Origin: Phallusia mammillata
Taxonomy: Eukaryota; Chordata; Ascidiacea; Phlebobranchia; Ascidiidae
Direction: 5' to 3'
Length of the DNA: 64,000 nt
Assembly: GCA_003260075.1 (NCBI GenBank)
Contig: QLIY01000265.1
Location: forward strand, 113,064-177,063
The first letter of the stretch is position 1, and each line of letters opens with the position of its first letter. The notes beneath the pieces were generated by a model. It saw only the letters and a program-made list of their open reading frames with translations, had not been told where the DNA came from and did not search any database. The position numbers and the translations under genes are program-made. Below are positions 41,989 to 56,055 of the stretch, piece after piece.

Positions 41989-44900
41989 AATTGTCCAACG
42001 TAAGTTATAAGCTCTCTTACCCCGAAGGTAATTTTAGCATTTTATGTAAGTTCTAATCGTGTTTGTTGTAAATCACCACAGGGTGTATTTATTTAGTATG
42101 AAAACAGTAAGGACACGGATCTTAAAGTTGTTCACAGGTTTCTTTTATGTGTTGCAGGTGAAATAAATGGAAATACTCCAATAGTGTATCTTCTTGGTTG
42201 GGGCGGTTCAACGCCGAAACAAGTAGCAAAGTACGCGGATATTTATTTGCGGAAACAATGTGTTACCATTGCTGTGGCACAGCCTGGTAAAGCACAGTTT
42301 TTTGAACGTAAGTATGTAGCTTAATAACATACTGTTGCGAGTTGCATGTAAATAGAATGTTACAACAATATACTAGTGATGTTTCGGCCGAATCCGTTGT
42401 TTTCCAATGTTTCGGTTTCGGCCCGAACTTTTTTGAAAATTCGGCCGAAACCGAACTTTTTTGTTGCATGGAATTAAAGCCTTAAATTTCATTTTCGACC
42501 ATACGAAACATTTGTTGTATTTATAAATTACGAGCCACGTTGTCTGTAAAATATTACAAGTTTAGCATACGCATTGTGAAAGTTATTTTGGTTTGTCATA
42601 ATTGAGGTCACTCGCATCAACAACACAAGTTTCAGTTGAAAACATCCATGAGAATGGGGATTTTAGGTTCGGCCTAATTCGGGCGAATTCCTCAAGGCCG
42701 AATATTCGGTTTCGGCCCGAATCTTTTTAGGCGGGTTCGGTGCATCACTACAATATACCCTTGGTTTCTAAACCTTTTTAGACGCAACTGAAATATTTTG
42801 ATTTAAATTTGTAATTTCCAGCAACCCTTTGGCACGCATTTTCATCTGTAAAACAGTAAATCTTTTTGAAAATTTAGTTTTTATAAAAAATGCAGTGCCA
42901 CTTTTAACAGAAATCGTTCATTTGACCAAACTTTCTGATTTGGCTCAATGTTTTGAGCGAGTGCTATGTATTACCAGCAAGACAACTTGTGACGTCAAAA
43001 ACAAAAACTGCGTTACAGAGTTACAACGAAATTACGAAACAGTTTATATAGCTGTGGGAAGAATAAGAGCTATGAAGTTTTAGGTCGCTGGTATACTTTA
43101 GGAAACACCCCCCCCCCCACCCCTTGGGGGTGCGTGCACCCCAGGTTAAGAACCCCTGGCTTAGAGCATGGACATAGGTCCCCCCCCCCTGCTCAAACCG
43201 ATCTACCTACAGTGTTATCGCTGCAATAAGGCTTAGACTTAGAGCATGGACATAACAGCCAAATTTATGTCGCCGAATCTTCAGTTAAACGGCCAGTTTC
43301 GTTATAAGTTGGGGTGGTAGGTTTTAGCGGGTAATGTACCGAATCTGCGAAAATGAGTTGGATACCGAATATTCGTAAAAATTGCTGATTCAGCCCAATC
43401 AATTCGGTAAATCGAAGGTACTTCATCCGTTTTCAGCTCTTAGCCATTCTGAGTGTGACGCTCTTTAACGCCTTGTGTTTTTACTGATGATACCATACCG
43501 TACTAGTGTAGATGTCTTTAGGATAAGCCCGTACAGAAGCCACTGTAGTATAGTCTTAAATTCTCTTAAAAATCATTTTTAAAGCAAAAATTGACAACTC
43601 ATTTCTTTAGACCCACGCTCCCCTAAAAAAGAAATTCGTGCCCGAAGATCGGCTCAACTTCTTGTAGATAACAATCTCTCCGCCAATCCTGTGTTACTAC
43701 ATGTGTTCAGCAACGCTGGATATCTTCACTATGGAGTTTTGACGAAAATTTTAAAGGTGACAACATAGTATTTTGTATTGTCGTGTTCCTTTGTGTATAT
43801 CAGTGGTCACCAAACTATGATCTTGAAAGGGAATTTATCGAATTGTATGTCTTAAAACAAACTTCAGTTATTCTTTCCTACGAAATTTTTCCCGCTACAA
43901 CACGTAGGAATTATTTGCTCTAATTTCGCAGAACGCATAAAAATATCCAAAGGTGATTTGTTACATCACAGACAGGACTAAATTGTGCGCGAACAAATGT
44001 GTTAATTTGGGTAATTGTGATGCAATAAATGAGTATTGCTAGTGGAGGGGACGTAGGTTTACCATGTGACAGTAGCTCTCTTTGATTGTTAATAAGTATA
44101 TATAGTAAACCCTTGTGCTTCCGCTTAGCCGACAAAAAGGACACAAAAATAAAAGAACACGAACGCAAAAGTAACACTTTTCGTTATTGTGCGCGAACAA
44201 ATGACTTTATTTTGGTAATTGTGATGTAATAAATAAGTATTGCCAGTATATGAGAATATTATTACGCACAAAGGCACACAGTTCTACAATTTGGCAGCAT
44301 GGGCGCCGGCACGCAGGGGCAAGAGGGGGCACAAGCGACTTTAACGATCTCTGCATGTATTTGGTGTTGTTTGCATAGCCTCGACCGTTATTATGTTTTT
44401 TAAACGGACGAAATGGTTCATAGTTGCATGGTTGTGGAGGGATTTTTCATCGTTGACGCAAATCTACTGCATATATTTTATGCCATGTGTACATAATTAC
44501 TTGATATAGTAATCTATCCCTGCAAGTGTGCATTTGTCAAAATTTGACCTCCCCTGGAAAAATTTCTTCCGGCGCCTATGTTTGGCAGTAGCACTATCTG
44601 ACTCTAAACAAGATTATAGCTCTTGCTGATCCCGCAAAAGCGCTTCGCCGACCACTGTTGTAGAACAGCGGTCCGTTAGGGCGTGTATGCTATTTGTGTT
44701 TCACTTTTAATTTCAGACCAACCGGATCCACTCGGCCAAGTTCGTGAAAAAAAAATGTCAAACCAGTCCGCTGCAAAAAAGTTTGATGACCCCCTGGGCT
44801 TTTATGTATACAGACAGTCCCAGTAACCAATAAACCACACTTTTTTGCAGGAACACCAAAGGAATATTATCGGATCTGTTTTCGATAGCTGCCCTGGGGG

Positions 44901-45922
44901 TGTTGACATTCATCTTGCTGCACGTGCATTTTTAGAATCCCTACGTTCTATTGTACCTATTCCCAAATGGTTTTTGTCCCCAGTGACTACGCTGGTTGTC
45001 ATTGTATTCAATTTAATATTGTGGTTTTATGCTCTGTCGGGAAATAAAGACAAAAACGAAAATTTGGAACAGGTTAGTCATCTATTGAACTAACCAGGGG
45101 TCGGCAACCTTTTTGCTCTGCGGACCGCTTTTGAAAGTAAAATTTTACCGCGGACCGGTCATAAAAAAACTGCAAATATTTAGCAATAAAAACGCTTAAA
45201 ATAGTTTATCATCCCCGGAATACATGGGCAAAATGCTCATAGCATTTAACCTGAAAAATTATACGGCCCGGTAACGAACTCCTCGCGGACCGGTACCGGG
45301 CCGCGGACCGGCGGTTGCCGACCACTGGGTTAGTTCAATAGATGCATTGCATAATTTTTATAAATTTAATATTTTTATTCTGTTCAAATTTAAATAGTAT
45401 TGGTATTGACAACACCCTACAGCAACAATCCAGTTTGGTATGGGTCCCCTTTCATATTTTTCGTTGGGGTGCAAATGCTTGTCTGATATTGATTTATTTA
45501 TACTTTTAATTTTGTGCCCTATTTTTCTGCCTAGTGACCTTGATTATGAGAAAGAGTGGGTTGATTCGTCACAATTGACACAAACGGCCATGCTTTCGAA
45601 AATACATGATTGCCGGATTTCATGCCTTGTTTATTAGTACATAGTAAAGTATGAGTATTTTCAGGTGTTCTCCGTTTCTGCAAGCCATGCCTGGCCACAA
45701 CTTTACCTTTATTCCGATTGCGATGCTTTGATTCTCGCATCGAGCGTCAGTGCAGTAATGGAACAGGCGAAAGGCGTGGCAGTGGTTCGAAGCCACAATT
45801 TCCTTACTTCCGCTCACGTTCAACACTACAGAAAGTTTCCTGACCGTTACGAACAGGAATGTGTGGACTTCCTGGAATTTTGCACAAAAGATTGTGGCCG
45901 ATCAATTCTTTCAAAGATTTAA
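41979..45922 (+). CDS. TMEM53: TMEM53-like (DUF829) protein, copy A
   Basis: Exons: 41979-42027, 42158-42307, 43611-43756, 44851-45072, 45665-45922, giving 274 residues. Landmarks of the TMEM53/DUF829 alpha-beta-hydrolase-like family are VYLLGWGGS in exon 2, HVFSNAGY (the elbow region matching FSNGG in vertebrate TMEM53) in exon 3, FDSCPGG followed by a hydrophobic membrane-like segment in exon 4, and WPQLYLYSDCDA and SAHVQHYRKFPDRY in exon 5. Vertebrate TMEM53 is a nuclear-envelope protein that dampens BMP/SMAD signalling; whether this copy shares that role is unknown. The start is chosen by matching the exon-1 end (YPEG) to copies B and C, and it sits inside a duplicated segment next to a C run, so the first exon is the least certain. 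It diverges from GRB2-like copy 1. AATAAA follows at 46055-46060. Confidence 0.87.
42374..42750. mobile_element. hAT-like MITE with TAGTGATG ends, 377 bp
   Basis: Ends TAGTGATG / CATCACTA with a perfect 8-bp target duplication CAATATAC (42366-42373 and 42751-42758). Its interior is rich in TTCGGCC motifs. It lies in the second intron of TMEM53-like copy A. Confidence 0.92.
43108..43189. repeat. two C runs around a MITE end fragment
   Basis: C11 at 43108-43118 and C10 at 43180-43189 flank the right end of a CAGG..TTAAGAACC-type MITE. CTTAGAGCATGGACATA occurs at 43160-43176 and again near 43238. The structure is incomplete. Confidence 0.6.
44298..44580. mobile_element. hAT-like MITE with CATGGGCGCCGG ends, 283 bp
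   Basis: Ends CATGGGCGCCGG / CCGGCGCCTATG with a perfect 8-bp target duplication TTTGGCAG (44290-44297 and 44581-44588). It lies in the third intron of TMEM53-like copy A. Confidence 0.9.
45079..45344. mobile_element. MITE with inverted flanks
   Basis: A hAT-like element whose CAGGGGTCGGCAACC / GGTTGCCGACCACTG ends are bordered by an extra 16-bp inverted repeat (left CATCTATTGAACTAAC, right its reverse complement) instead of a direct target duplication. It lies in the fourth intron of TMEM53-like copy A. Confidence 0.75.
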
Positions 45923-46054
45923 CCGAAAGTGGCAACATTGTTTGAATTACGATGTCGAGACATTCCTCTTTGCAACTTTAGCTTCGATCTCAAAACCAAT
46001 TAAAATTTACATATTCATAAGACCCATGCGTTTCTGCCTGCGAGAAAGATTACA

Positions 46055-46060
46055 AATAAA
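46055..46060 (+). terminator. polyadenylation signal, TMEM53-like copy A
   Basis: AATAAA about 130 bases after the stop at 45922. Confidence 0.55.
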
Positions 46061-46802
46061 TGCAAAACTTACTAGAAGACGAAAGGTAGAATCCCCAGTA
46101 AAAAACATTTGTAGGTACTTTTTTTTCTGTTAAATAGTCTGACGAAAAGACATCTCTTGAACCAAGTTGCCATCGCAATACTGTATTTTCATTTTCAATA
46201 CTGCAGCGGACTGTTTTCATCATTAAATGTTATATTTGCTTCTGTTCGATCACATACTGTGTCATATCTGCAGTAAAGTAAGTTCTTCTGATTAGTAAAG
46301 CAGTTTGTTTATCAACTTTACCACGACTAAATTCCGTCGTTTCAAGCTGTTTGATAGCTGTTCTAATTAGAAGACATAATTGCGGCCGCATTGAAAATTT
46401 AAAAGCAGCGTTTCCATTGAGTTGCAACAAAACACTATGTTTTTGTTCCAAGGCAACCTTTTTTATTGTCAAGCAAATACAAAAAAAATAGTTTGCCCGG
46501 CATAGACGCCTAAACCAATGTCAGCGACAAATGTTTGCTTTAGCTGCGAAAAAAATTATACTTATTGTCTGAGGTGGTTTTATTGCGGAAAATGCTTTAA
46601 AATCGACTCCGACCAGAAATGAAGCATTGACAAGCTCCAAGTAAGTAAGCGTCGTTATACTGTTATTGCTGAATGTGCAGCAGCGCTGAATATACATCCA
46701 GATAATGCAAAATAATACTAAACATCCCAACTGATAAAAACTTTTAATATATTCATTTTCCATTCGCATAATATATTCATTTTCCACAAATGTCCAAGTT
46801 GC

Positions 46803-48632
<1,830 letters not shown>

Positions 48633-49187
48633 AGTGCACTGAACCAACTGATTCGCAGATCAGGCAAAATGACCAATGTCACACATATGAACCGTGCATC
48701 GGCTGCTGATTTTTTGTACAATGCCGATGAAAACTCAGATTTAGCAGTACTTTGTCTCAGACGCAAACTGTGAATCACTTCCGTTCCCACAAAACAATTC
48801 ATGGCTGATAAGTTGGATGTTGAGAACAACTTCCGGATAAGACCGAAATTAAATTATATCCTAAAGAGTTAACACGAAGATACTTTGAATGTTACACTAA
48901 AAGAAACTACTAACTATAATGGGCACAAGGATTCAATCCATCCACAGTTTGTGTTTGTAAACAACAGGGTATGTGGGCACAGGGTAACGTTTGGGGATAA
49001 CGTCAACAGGGTAACGTTTGGGGACAGCAGATGACGGGATACACGCCTATAAATTGTATCCGCAATTAGTTTGGTTGATACAATCACATCACGTTAAGTC
49101 TGGAGGAGTGTTCGGCAGGAAATTATGCCTATAGTGACATACTTTGTTGATTATAGATAGTTGCAGCAACAGCAGCCGCCGTTCAAA
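48633..49187. promoter_or_regulatory. probable bidirectional promoter, GRB2-like copy 2 / TMEM53-like copy B
   Basis: 555 bases separate two divergent start codons. The interval contains a 19-bp motif in two copies, ACAGGGTAACGTTTGGGGA, at 48979-48997 and 49006-49024. Its TMEM53-proximal part is repeated before copy C near 52100-52260. No initiator or TATA element is clear. Confidence 0.5.
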
Positions 49188-51050
49188 ATGATTTTGCTCT
49201 ATGGTCTGCTGAACGATGTTTCGATGTCAACTTATAAGGCAGAAATAACATCGAATTCCTTGGGCCACGAAATCGCTTTTCCTGAAGGTAAGAGTACTGG
49301 TACGAATTTGCTTTTGCCAATGTATAATTTGTACCACTTTTGTGTTGTACCCTTGCATTGACGATTTTAAATTGAATACTTAAAACGTCATAAAAAAATT
49401 TAGTCAGTGAGGGGGTGTATTTGCATGATATATTATTTTCAGCAGCAAATATATTTTTGTATGGTTTGCACATGCACAAAAAACTTCTTTTTTACTGTTT
49501 TTGAACCTAACATATGTTTGCGTTTATAAAAGTGGCCCGGCTATTGTAAAGTGTATGTGCTAATTTGTGACACACGACTCGGACTGTGCTTGGAAGTGCC
49601 TAACAAGTTGACACATATTCTCTGCAGGCGAAATCAACGACGAAACTCCAGTGGTATTTTTGCTCGGATGGGGAGGATCATCATTAAAGCAGCTTTCAAA
49701 ATACAGAGAAATTTATTTGCAAAAGCAATGTATCGTCATATCGCAGTGTCAACGAGCACCTGGCCAGCATTTGCTGGAACGTGAGGATATTGAAAATACA
49801 GCGTTTTTTTCAAAACTGTTAAAACAAAACTTTATAGTTCCAGATGCTCCCGTGAAGCAAACACGATCACATGAACTGATTCGTTATATGGCTGAAAACA
49901 AGCTCACTAACAATCCAATATTCTTTCATGTGATGAGCAACACAGGCTTCCATCAATACAGAAATTTGGGCCAAACGTTGATGGTAAGATACAAGGTTGC
50001 AGCATACTTTAAGGCTTGCGGAAGATTGCGTCCCAGCTTATGTCCGATACAAAACGCAATCTTCTTGTTTTACCCATGGAAATTACAATTCCTTTTGTTA
50101 AGACCGTAATTATTTGGTGTTGCAAAGTTACACATGGCGATATAACAATGATATTTTTTTCACCTAAACAAAAAACAAACAAACGCTTTTTCTGGAGCCA
50201 CAGTAAAAGAAATTATAGCATAATGCTTTGTATTTACAGGAACAAAACAGAAAAATAGTTGGAGCAGTTCTTGATAGTTGTCCGGCTTGGTTTAACTTTG
50301 AAAGAATAATGGGTGCTTTTCTCGAGCTACTTCAAGCCAAGATTCCTCTTCCACGATCGTTGTTGTACTGTTTCGCGAAAGTGGTTCTGTATGTTTATAA
50401 GCTGTATGCTTGGATACTCGAACTCACTGGATATTCCGCAACGGAAAAATTTCAAGAGGTTGGTCACCCAACATTCTACAATTTAAAATGCATTTTTTAA
50501 ATCTTAGCAGCGTATCAGCAATTTATGAGTGTAATTCATGGCCTTCAAATGATTAGTATCACGCGCATTAACACGCCAACATATTTTTTGCCATTTGCAA
50601 ATCAAATAAATTCTTGACTTGAATGGGTGATATATAAGCTATTGCTGCCAGGCATAATATCAAGTTCTTGCCAGAAGAGCTCTAACTTAATTAAGTGTTG
50701 GTTGCAGTTTCAGGACTCAGACATTATAAGTTGTTTTCCTTTAAGTATAGTAATTTCCTTCTTGTGTGTTTTATCCACAGGCAATAACAGCTACCGCTAA
50801 ATTTCCGTGGCCAAAACTTTACCTCTATTCCGATTCCGACACTGTAATACCCAGTGCGTCGGTCAAAGCCTCCATTGAACAAGCAAAAGTCACATCAGCG
50901 GTTCGAAGTCATAATTTCCGCACATCTCTTCACGTTCAACACTTTAGAGACTTTCCGGAACGTTACATACAGAAGTGTACAACCTTTTTTGATTCTTGTT
51001 TGGAAAAACACTTTGACTCGGAGAAAACAATCCAGCAATGCAAACTGTAG
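49188..51050 (+). CDS. TMEM53: TMEM53-like (DUF829) protein, copy B
   Basis: Exons: 49188-49287, 49628-49780, 49844-49983, 50240-50458, 50781-51050, giving 293 residues with all phases consistent (1-1-0-0). It has VFLLGWGGS, HVMSNTGF, LDSCPAW, a hydrophobic segment in exon 4 and WPKLYLYSDSDTV, with SLHVQHFRDFPERY near the end. Relative to copy A the start exon is longer. LDSCPAW replaces the CPG seen in vertebrates and in copy A, so any activity that depends on that loop may differ. An in-frame upstream stretch rich in CAG codons (from 49161) has no ATG. The predicted location by homology is the nuclear envelope/ER. It is the best-preserved of the two later copies and forms a divergent pair with GRB2-like copy 2. 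Confidence 0.9.
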
Positions 51051-51648
51051 AAGGACATTTTTTCCCAAATGATTTGACGAAAAATCTAAATGATGAGTGG
51101 TGATTTTACTTTTGCCAACATTTGCATTATCCCTACGTATTGAAGTAAAGTTTGTTAGATATATCAAATTATTTTTATGTTTTGCTTGGTGTTTCATTTG
51201 GAACAAGAATAGTAGCCGTTACAAAGTACAAAACCACACTATCGATCACACCATTGGCTATCAACAATATTATGCAGCTGATTTCAACCTTTTTAATATT
51301 TTTGTTTACATATTTTGAAACCGATTTAATTTTACGACATAAAAATTTACCTTGTCCCTATGCTTTAATTATGCAAAATATTAGGTACGAATGTCGCCAA
51401 ACTATCAATTGGTTCCCGTTAAAAGACCCTTTATCAACCGCTGAAGCAATAACATGCATACAGTATACACGGGCCACGGCTGATTATTTTGTTCGTAAAA
51501 CAACTTCAGGAATAAAACCTATTTCTCAAACGCTCATTTTCAACCTATTTTGAAGGTCATTTGTTATATTGTATTAATAAAGTGCCAACTACACCTCAGT
51601 TTAAGCTCTACTCAACTTGACGGGAACCTTGTCAAGTTTAAGACTTAC

Positions 51649-51870
51649 TTCACAGAGAGTGAAAAATCACCCGGATTACTTCCGCTTTCCCTGGTCAAAA
51701 GGGCCCGTCTGCGTAACATGCGTTTGTTTTTAAATCCACAGGCTTCCTACAAAGCAACTGTTTTAAACACATACTCCGGTTTTGTCCACTTTATGTACGT
51801 CTTTGGAACTAATCCTTTCCTTCCACTAAACTCTGCCTTGTACCATGTGTGGGTCACTTGAGTCCAATAT
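51649..51870 (-). pseudogene. GRB2-like remnant (exons 2 and part of 3)
   Basis: 51775-51870 matches exon 2 of GRB2-like copy 2 and keeps the WTKP-type exon end and splice sites, but an extra base in the region matching DPHWF shifts the frame. 51649 to about 51720 matches the 3' half of exon 3 with its donor; the 5' half is deleted. Exons 1, 4 and 5 are absent. It sits upstream of and divergent to TMEM53-like copy C, as expected for a third decayed GRB2/TMEM53 unit. Confidence 0.85.
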
Positions 51871-52260
51871 CTATGTAAATATCTGTGACTATATATACTA
51901 TATACGCTATAGCGTTCCTCAATTGCCTATTTGGGCATGACTTTTTTAATAGATAAATTTTACCAGCAACAGCAGTTTATGGATTTGTTATTGCAATGTG
52001 AATTTGTTGCCGCTTTAATGATTATTTACAAACTATTTCAAGACCCGTTGGTTTAACATACATTTCCTGGCCATTTTTAAATTTTTAAGTAGGGCAAACG
52101 GTTAGGGCAGTGACGGGATACACGCCTGTAAGTCGAATCGTCAACTACGTTTTATATAATCACATCACGTTAATTCTGGATGAGTGTTTGGCAGGAAATT
52201 AGGCCTATGGTGACATACTTTGTTAATCGTAGATAGTTGCAGCAACAGCAGCCGTTTAAA

Positions 52261-54139
52261 ATGATCTTTCTCTATGGTCTGCTGAACGATGTTTCGACGT
52301 CAACCAATAATGCAGAAATACCACCGACTTCCTTGGGCCACGAAATAGCTTTTCCTGAAGGTAAGAGTATTGGTACAATGTTGCTTCCACAACTGTATAA
52401 TTTGTATCACTTCTACTGTACCCTTGCGATAACTTTTTAAAATGAAATACTTAGAACGTAACAAATATGTTTGTCAGTAAGGCGCTGTATTTCCTTGATA
52501 TATATTATGTTTCAGCAGCGAACACCGCGTTTGGTATAGTTTTTAGATGCACAAAACACTCTGTTCCGCTTTTAAACCCAACATACTTTAGAGCAGGGGT
52601 TCTTAACCACCCCCAGGGAGTGCGAATTGTTCCTAGGGGGTGCGGGGATGCTGAATCATTAAGGTTGGTTAGGTCTATTCTATGTAAATACAAAAACCCA
52701 GGGGGTTCGAAAATTGGTTGGTGATTTGAAAGGGGTGCAGCAAGCAAAAAAGGTTAAGAACCACTGCTTTAGAGTTTCGACTCACTGCTCTAAAAAAATG
52801 GCCCGGGGTTTGTAACGTATGTGCTAATCCACGGTAAGCTACAATTCGGTTAATGACACACTTTTGTGCTTGAAAGTGCCCAACAACAAATTGACCCATA
52901 TTCTCTGCAGGCGAAATCAACGACCAAACTCCTGTGGTATTTTTGATTGGTTGGGGAGGATCAATATTAAAGCAGCTAGCAAAATACCGGGAAGTTTATT
53001 TGCAAAAGCAATGTATCGTCATATCGCAGTGTCAACAAGCACCTGGCCAGCATTTGCTGGAACGTAAGATTTTTTGACAAAAAAAGTTGTTCAAAACAAC
53101 TAAAACAAAACTATTGATTTAAAGTTCCAGACGCACCTGTTAAACAAACACGATCATACGAACTAGTTCGTCATATGGACCCCCCCCCCCTCACTAACAA
53201 TCCAATATTCTTTCATGTGATGAGCAATACAGGCTTCTTTCAATACAGAAACTTAGGCCAAACGTAATAGTAAATAATAGCAAATTGCTTTGTATTTACA
53301 GAAACAAAACAAAAAAATTGTTGGAGCAGTTCTTGATAGTTGTCCAGGTGTGTATAACTTTAAAAGAATAATGGGTGCTTTTCTCGAGCTACTTCGAGCT
53401 AAGATTCCTCTTCCACGGCCGGTGTTGTACTGTTTCGCGAAAGTGGTTCTGTATGTTTATAAGCTGTATTGGTGGATACTTTCTCTCATAGGATATTCCG
53501 CATCGGAAAAAAATCAGGAGGTTGGTCAACCCATTATTCTTGCAATACATTTTTTTTATCTTAGAAGCGTATCAGCAATTTATGAGTGTCATTTTCGCAA
53601 TTTAAAATGACGTGATTAGTATCACTCGCATTAGTACGCCAAAATATCGTTTGCCATTTGCAAATCAAACACATATACGTGATAGCTGCAATTTCAGGGC
53701 TCAGACATTATATGCTTTTCCTTTAGATTTTTAGAGATTGTCATTTCCTTTTGTGTCATATGAAACGTAATACAGCAACAATAAAGTTCGAAACATCGTC
53801 GCAGGCAATTTAACTGTGATAACGCTGAGTTTTTCAATATGTTCTGTCAAACTACTTTTTTATCCACAGGCAATAACAGATGTCAATAAATTTCTGTGGC
53901 CAAAACTTTACCTCTATTCCGATTCCGACACTGTAATACCCGGTGCGTCGGTCAACGCCTCCATTGAACAAGCAAAACTCACATCAGCGGTTCGAAGCCA
54001 TAATTTCCCCACATCTCTTCACGATCAACACTTTAGAGACTTTCCGGAACGTTACTTACAGGAGTGTACAACCTTTTTTGATTCTTGTTTAGAAAAACAC
54101 TTTGACTCGGAGAAAACAATCCAGCAATGCAAACTGTAG
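52261..54139 (+). pseudogene. TMEM53-like copy C, probably disabled
   Basis: Exon equivalents: 52261-52360, 52911-53063, 53131 to about 53263, 53302-53520, 53870-54139. They closely match copy B. In the third exon a C11 run (53180-53190) replaces four codons without shifting the frame. At the exon end the frame runs into TAA TAG where copy B has TTG ATG and its GT donor. The following intron has shrunk to about 38 bases, too short to splice normally. Exons 4 and 5 remain open and similar to copy B, so decay is recent. If the C run marks bad assembly, the damage nearby could also be artefactual. The expected product would be a protein of about 130 residues truncated after VMSNTGF. Confidence 0.78.
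52594..52766. mobile_element. hAT-like MITE, 173 bp
   Basis: Ends CAGGGGTTCTTAACC / GGTTAAGAACCACTG with a perfect 8-bp target duplication CTTTAGAG (52586-52593 and 52767-52774). It is in the first intron of TMEM53-like copy C and absent from the matching intron of copy B, so it arrived after the duplication. Confidence 0.92.
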
Positions 54140-54196
54140 AAGGACATTTTTTCCTAAATGATTTGCCGAAAATCTTAGAAATGTTTTAACTGTCTA

Positions 54197-54197
<1 letters not shown>

Positions 54198-54269
<72 letters not shown>
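54198..54269. repeat. 72-base C homopolymer
   Basis: An uninterrupted C run between the 3' flank of TMEM53-like copy C and what looks like a MITE right end (GAGAAACACTGG near 54300). It is much longer than the other runs and probably a sequencing or assembly artefact. Confidence 0.95.
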
Positions 54270-54629
54270 ATTGTCAAGTGGTACGCGATCCGTACAAGTT
54301 TGAGAAACACTGGTCTATATGTAACACACAGTTGCATTTAGGCCAAATTGGTTGAATGGTGATTTCACTTTTGCCAACATCTTTACTGATCCGTATTTTA
54401 TTGAAGTTTGTTAGATATATTAAATTATTTTTTTGTTTTGCATGATGTTTCATTAAAGAACAAGATTATTAGCTGTCAAACAGTACAAAATCACGCTAGC
54501 AATCACAAACCATTGCGTATCAACAATGTTATGCAGGTGATTTCACCCGTTTTAATATTTTTGTTTACATATTTTGAAACCAATTTATTTTTAAGACGTA
54601 AAAATTTATTTTTTCCCTATGCTTATGCC

Positions 54630-55140
54630 CAGTGTTTCATACCGGAACGGAACGAAACCTAATAACGTTATTCGTTCTGAGCAAATTGTTTATTTCGTTA
54701 TTTCGTTCTGGACCGATATCTTCATTTCGTTCCGGTCCGACCGAAATAAATTTATAACGGTATTTTTCGGTATTTCGGTCTTAACAAACGAACATTTCTT
54801 TGTGGTCTTTGCAACTATTAAGCGAAAAAAGAAAGAAAGTTGCAAAACACTAGAATTATTGTCGGTAGTTGTTACGTCACATAACATTTGTCAATAATGG
54901 TCAAACGGATGTAAATTTTAGGAGCTTCAGTTTTTGTTTTAGCTTAACGGCGCGAAATTTTCAGCAATCGTTTCATGTCAAATGTCCAGAACAAAATACC
55001 GGAATAAAATATTACGGTATTTCGTTCCGTTCCGGTATTTGAAATATTTTTTATTTCTGTATTTCGTTCCGGTATTTGAGCCAAAAATTATTTATTTCGT
55101 TCCGGTATAACGTTCCGTTCCGTTCCGGTATGAAACACTG
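54630..55140. mobile_element. hAT-like MITE with CAGTGTTTCATACCGG ends, 511 bp
   Basis: Long inverted ends (CAGTGTTTCATACCGGAACGG and complement) with a perfect 8-bp target duplication CTTATGCC (54622-54629 and 55141-55148). The interior repeats ATTTCGTTCCGG-like motifs. It is absent from the homologous 3' flank of copy B near 51366. Confidence 0.93.
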
Positions 55141-55148
55141 CTTATGCC

Positions 55149-56055
55149 ACACTGAAATCGAAATCTCTACTGAAATGCAAACGCCAAAAAAATTGACGTT
55201 TGTTTATGACAGCCAAAGATTACTGCCTTAATGACGAAACAAAGACCTGCGTTTATTGTGGACACGTCAATAATGTGAAATAAAACAGGTTTGATTGAAT
55301 GCTATACCTTTATTTCTAGTTTTTGTTACATAAATTTTAAAAAAATGTCTACACTCTAGTATAGCCTATAACACGTACATATAGGCCTATATACTTAAGT
55401 CTACCCAGAATACTGTTTGACCTGGAAAAATTTGCCAGAAAGAGGATTCTCGGGGACTCCGTCTGGTTTAAATCAACGTCCCAACAAAATGCAAATTCGC
55501 CACAATACCACGCGGCACCCTTGATTTCAAACAACAGGAAATTTGAGCATATATACGAGCATACATAAAATAAAGATTAGTTATTACTTCGATTTCAAAA
55601 CCTAAAATTTTCCTTACAGTAGTGTTGGTACAGCAGTAAACTTAAAATAGTTCCAAGTTCCAAGTCAAGCAAAAGTTCCAAGCAGAAGGATTCAATTCAG
55701 AATCTTTGAAAGGTTCAGGTGTTGTTTATGTCACGCTACAGAAGTGCTATTTCCGCTTCAACGCTGCTGCCTCAGTCGCACATAATGTAGTGGAATAGAT
55801 GAACTATAGTACAGTCAGTATGAGCTGTACTTCAGTGTAGAAGCAGGTTTAAATGCAACCATACTAAAGTTACAATTCAGTATCTAAATACGTTTTGCTA
55901 GATGTTTCACCCATCCCTACTGTCTTTAGATGCAAAAGATAGGCTGACAGAGCAGCAATAGTTGTTAAGGTGCAATGTATAGTGGTTAGAGATTCATAGT
56001 TATGTGTAAAATAAAGTTGAACTTTAGTTCCTGGGGTTAACGTTTGTGAGAAAGC
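55149..56055. other. intergenic, upstream of the kelch-like gene
   Basis: AATAAA at 55279-55284 may serve copy C. A segment near 55390-55450 resembles one near 62820-62880, including AATACTGTTTGA. No gene is supported, and the region presumably includes the kelch-like gene's promoter. Confidence 0.4.

Noticed and set aside
51152-51553. 133-codon open frame after TMEM53-like copy B
   Set aside because: It lies in the 3' flank duplicated after copy C (54408-54625), where the frame is not conserved, and its translation is AT-driven and hydrophobic.
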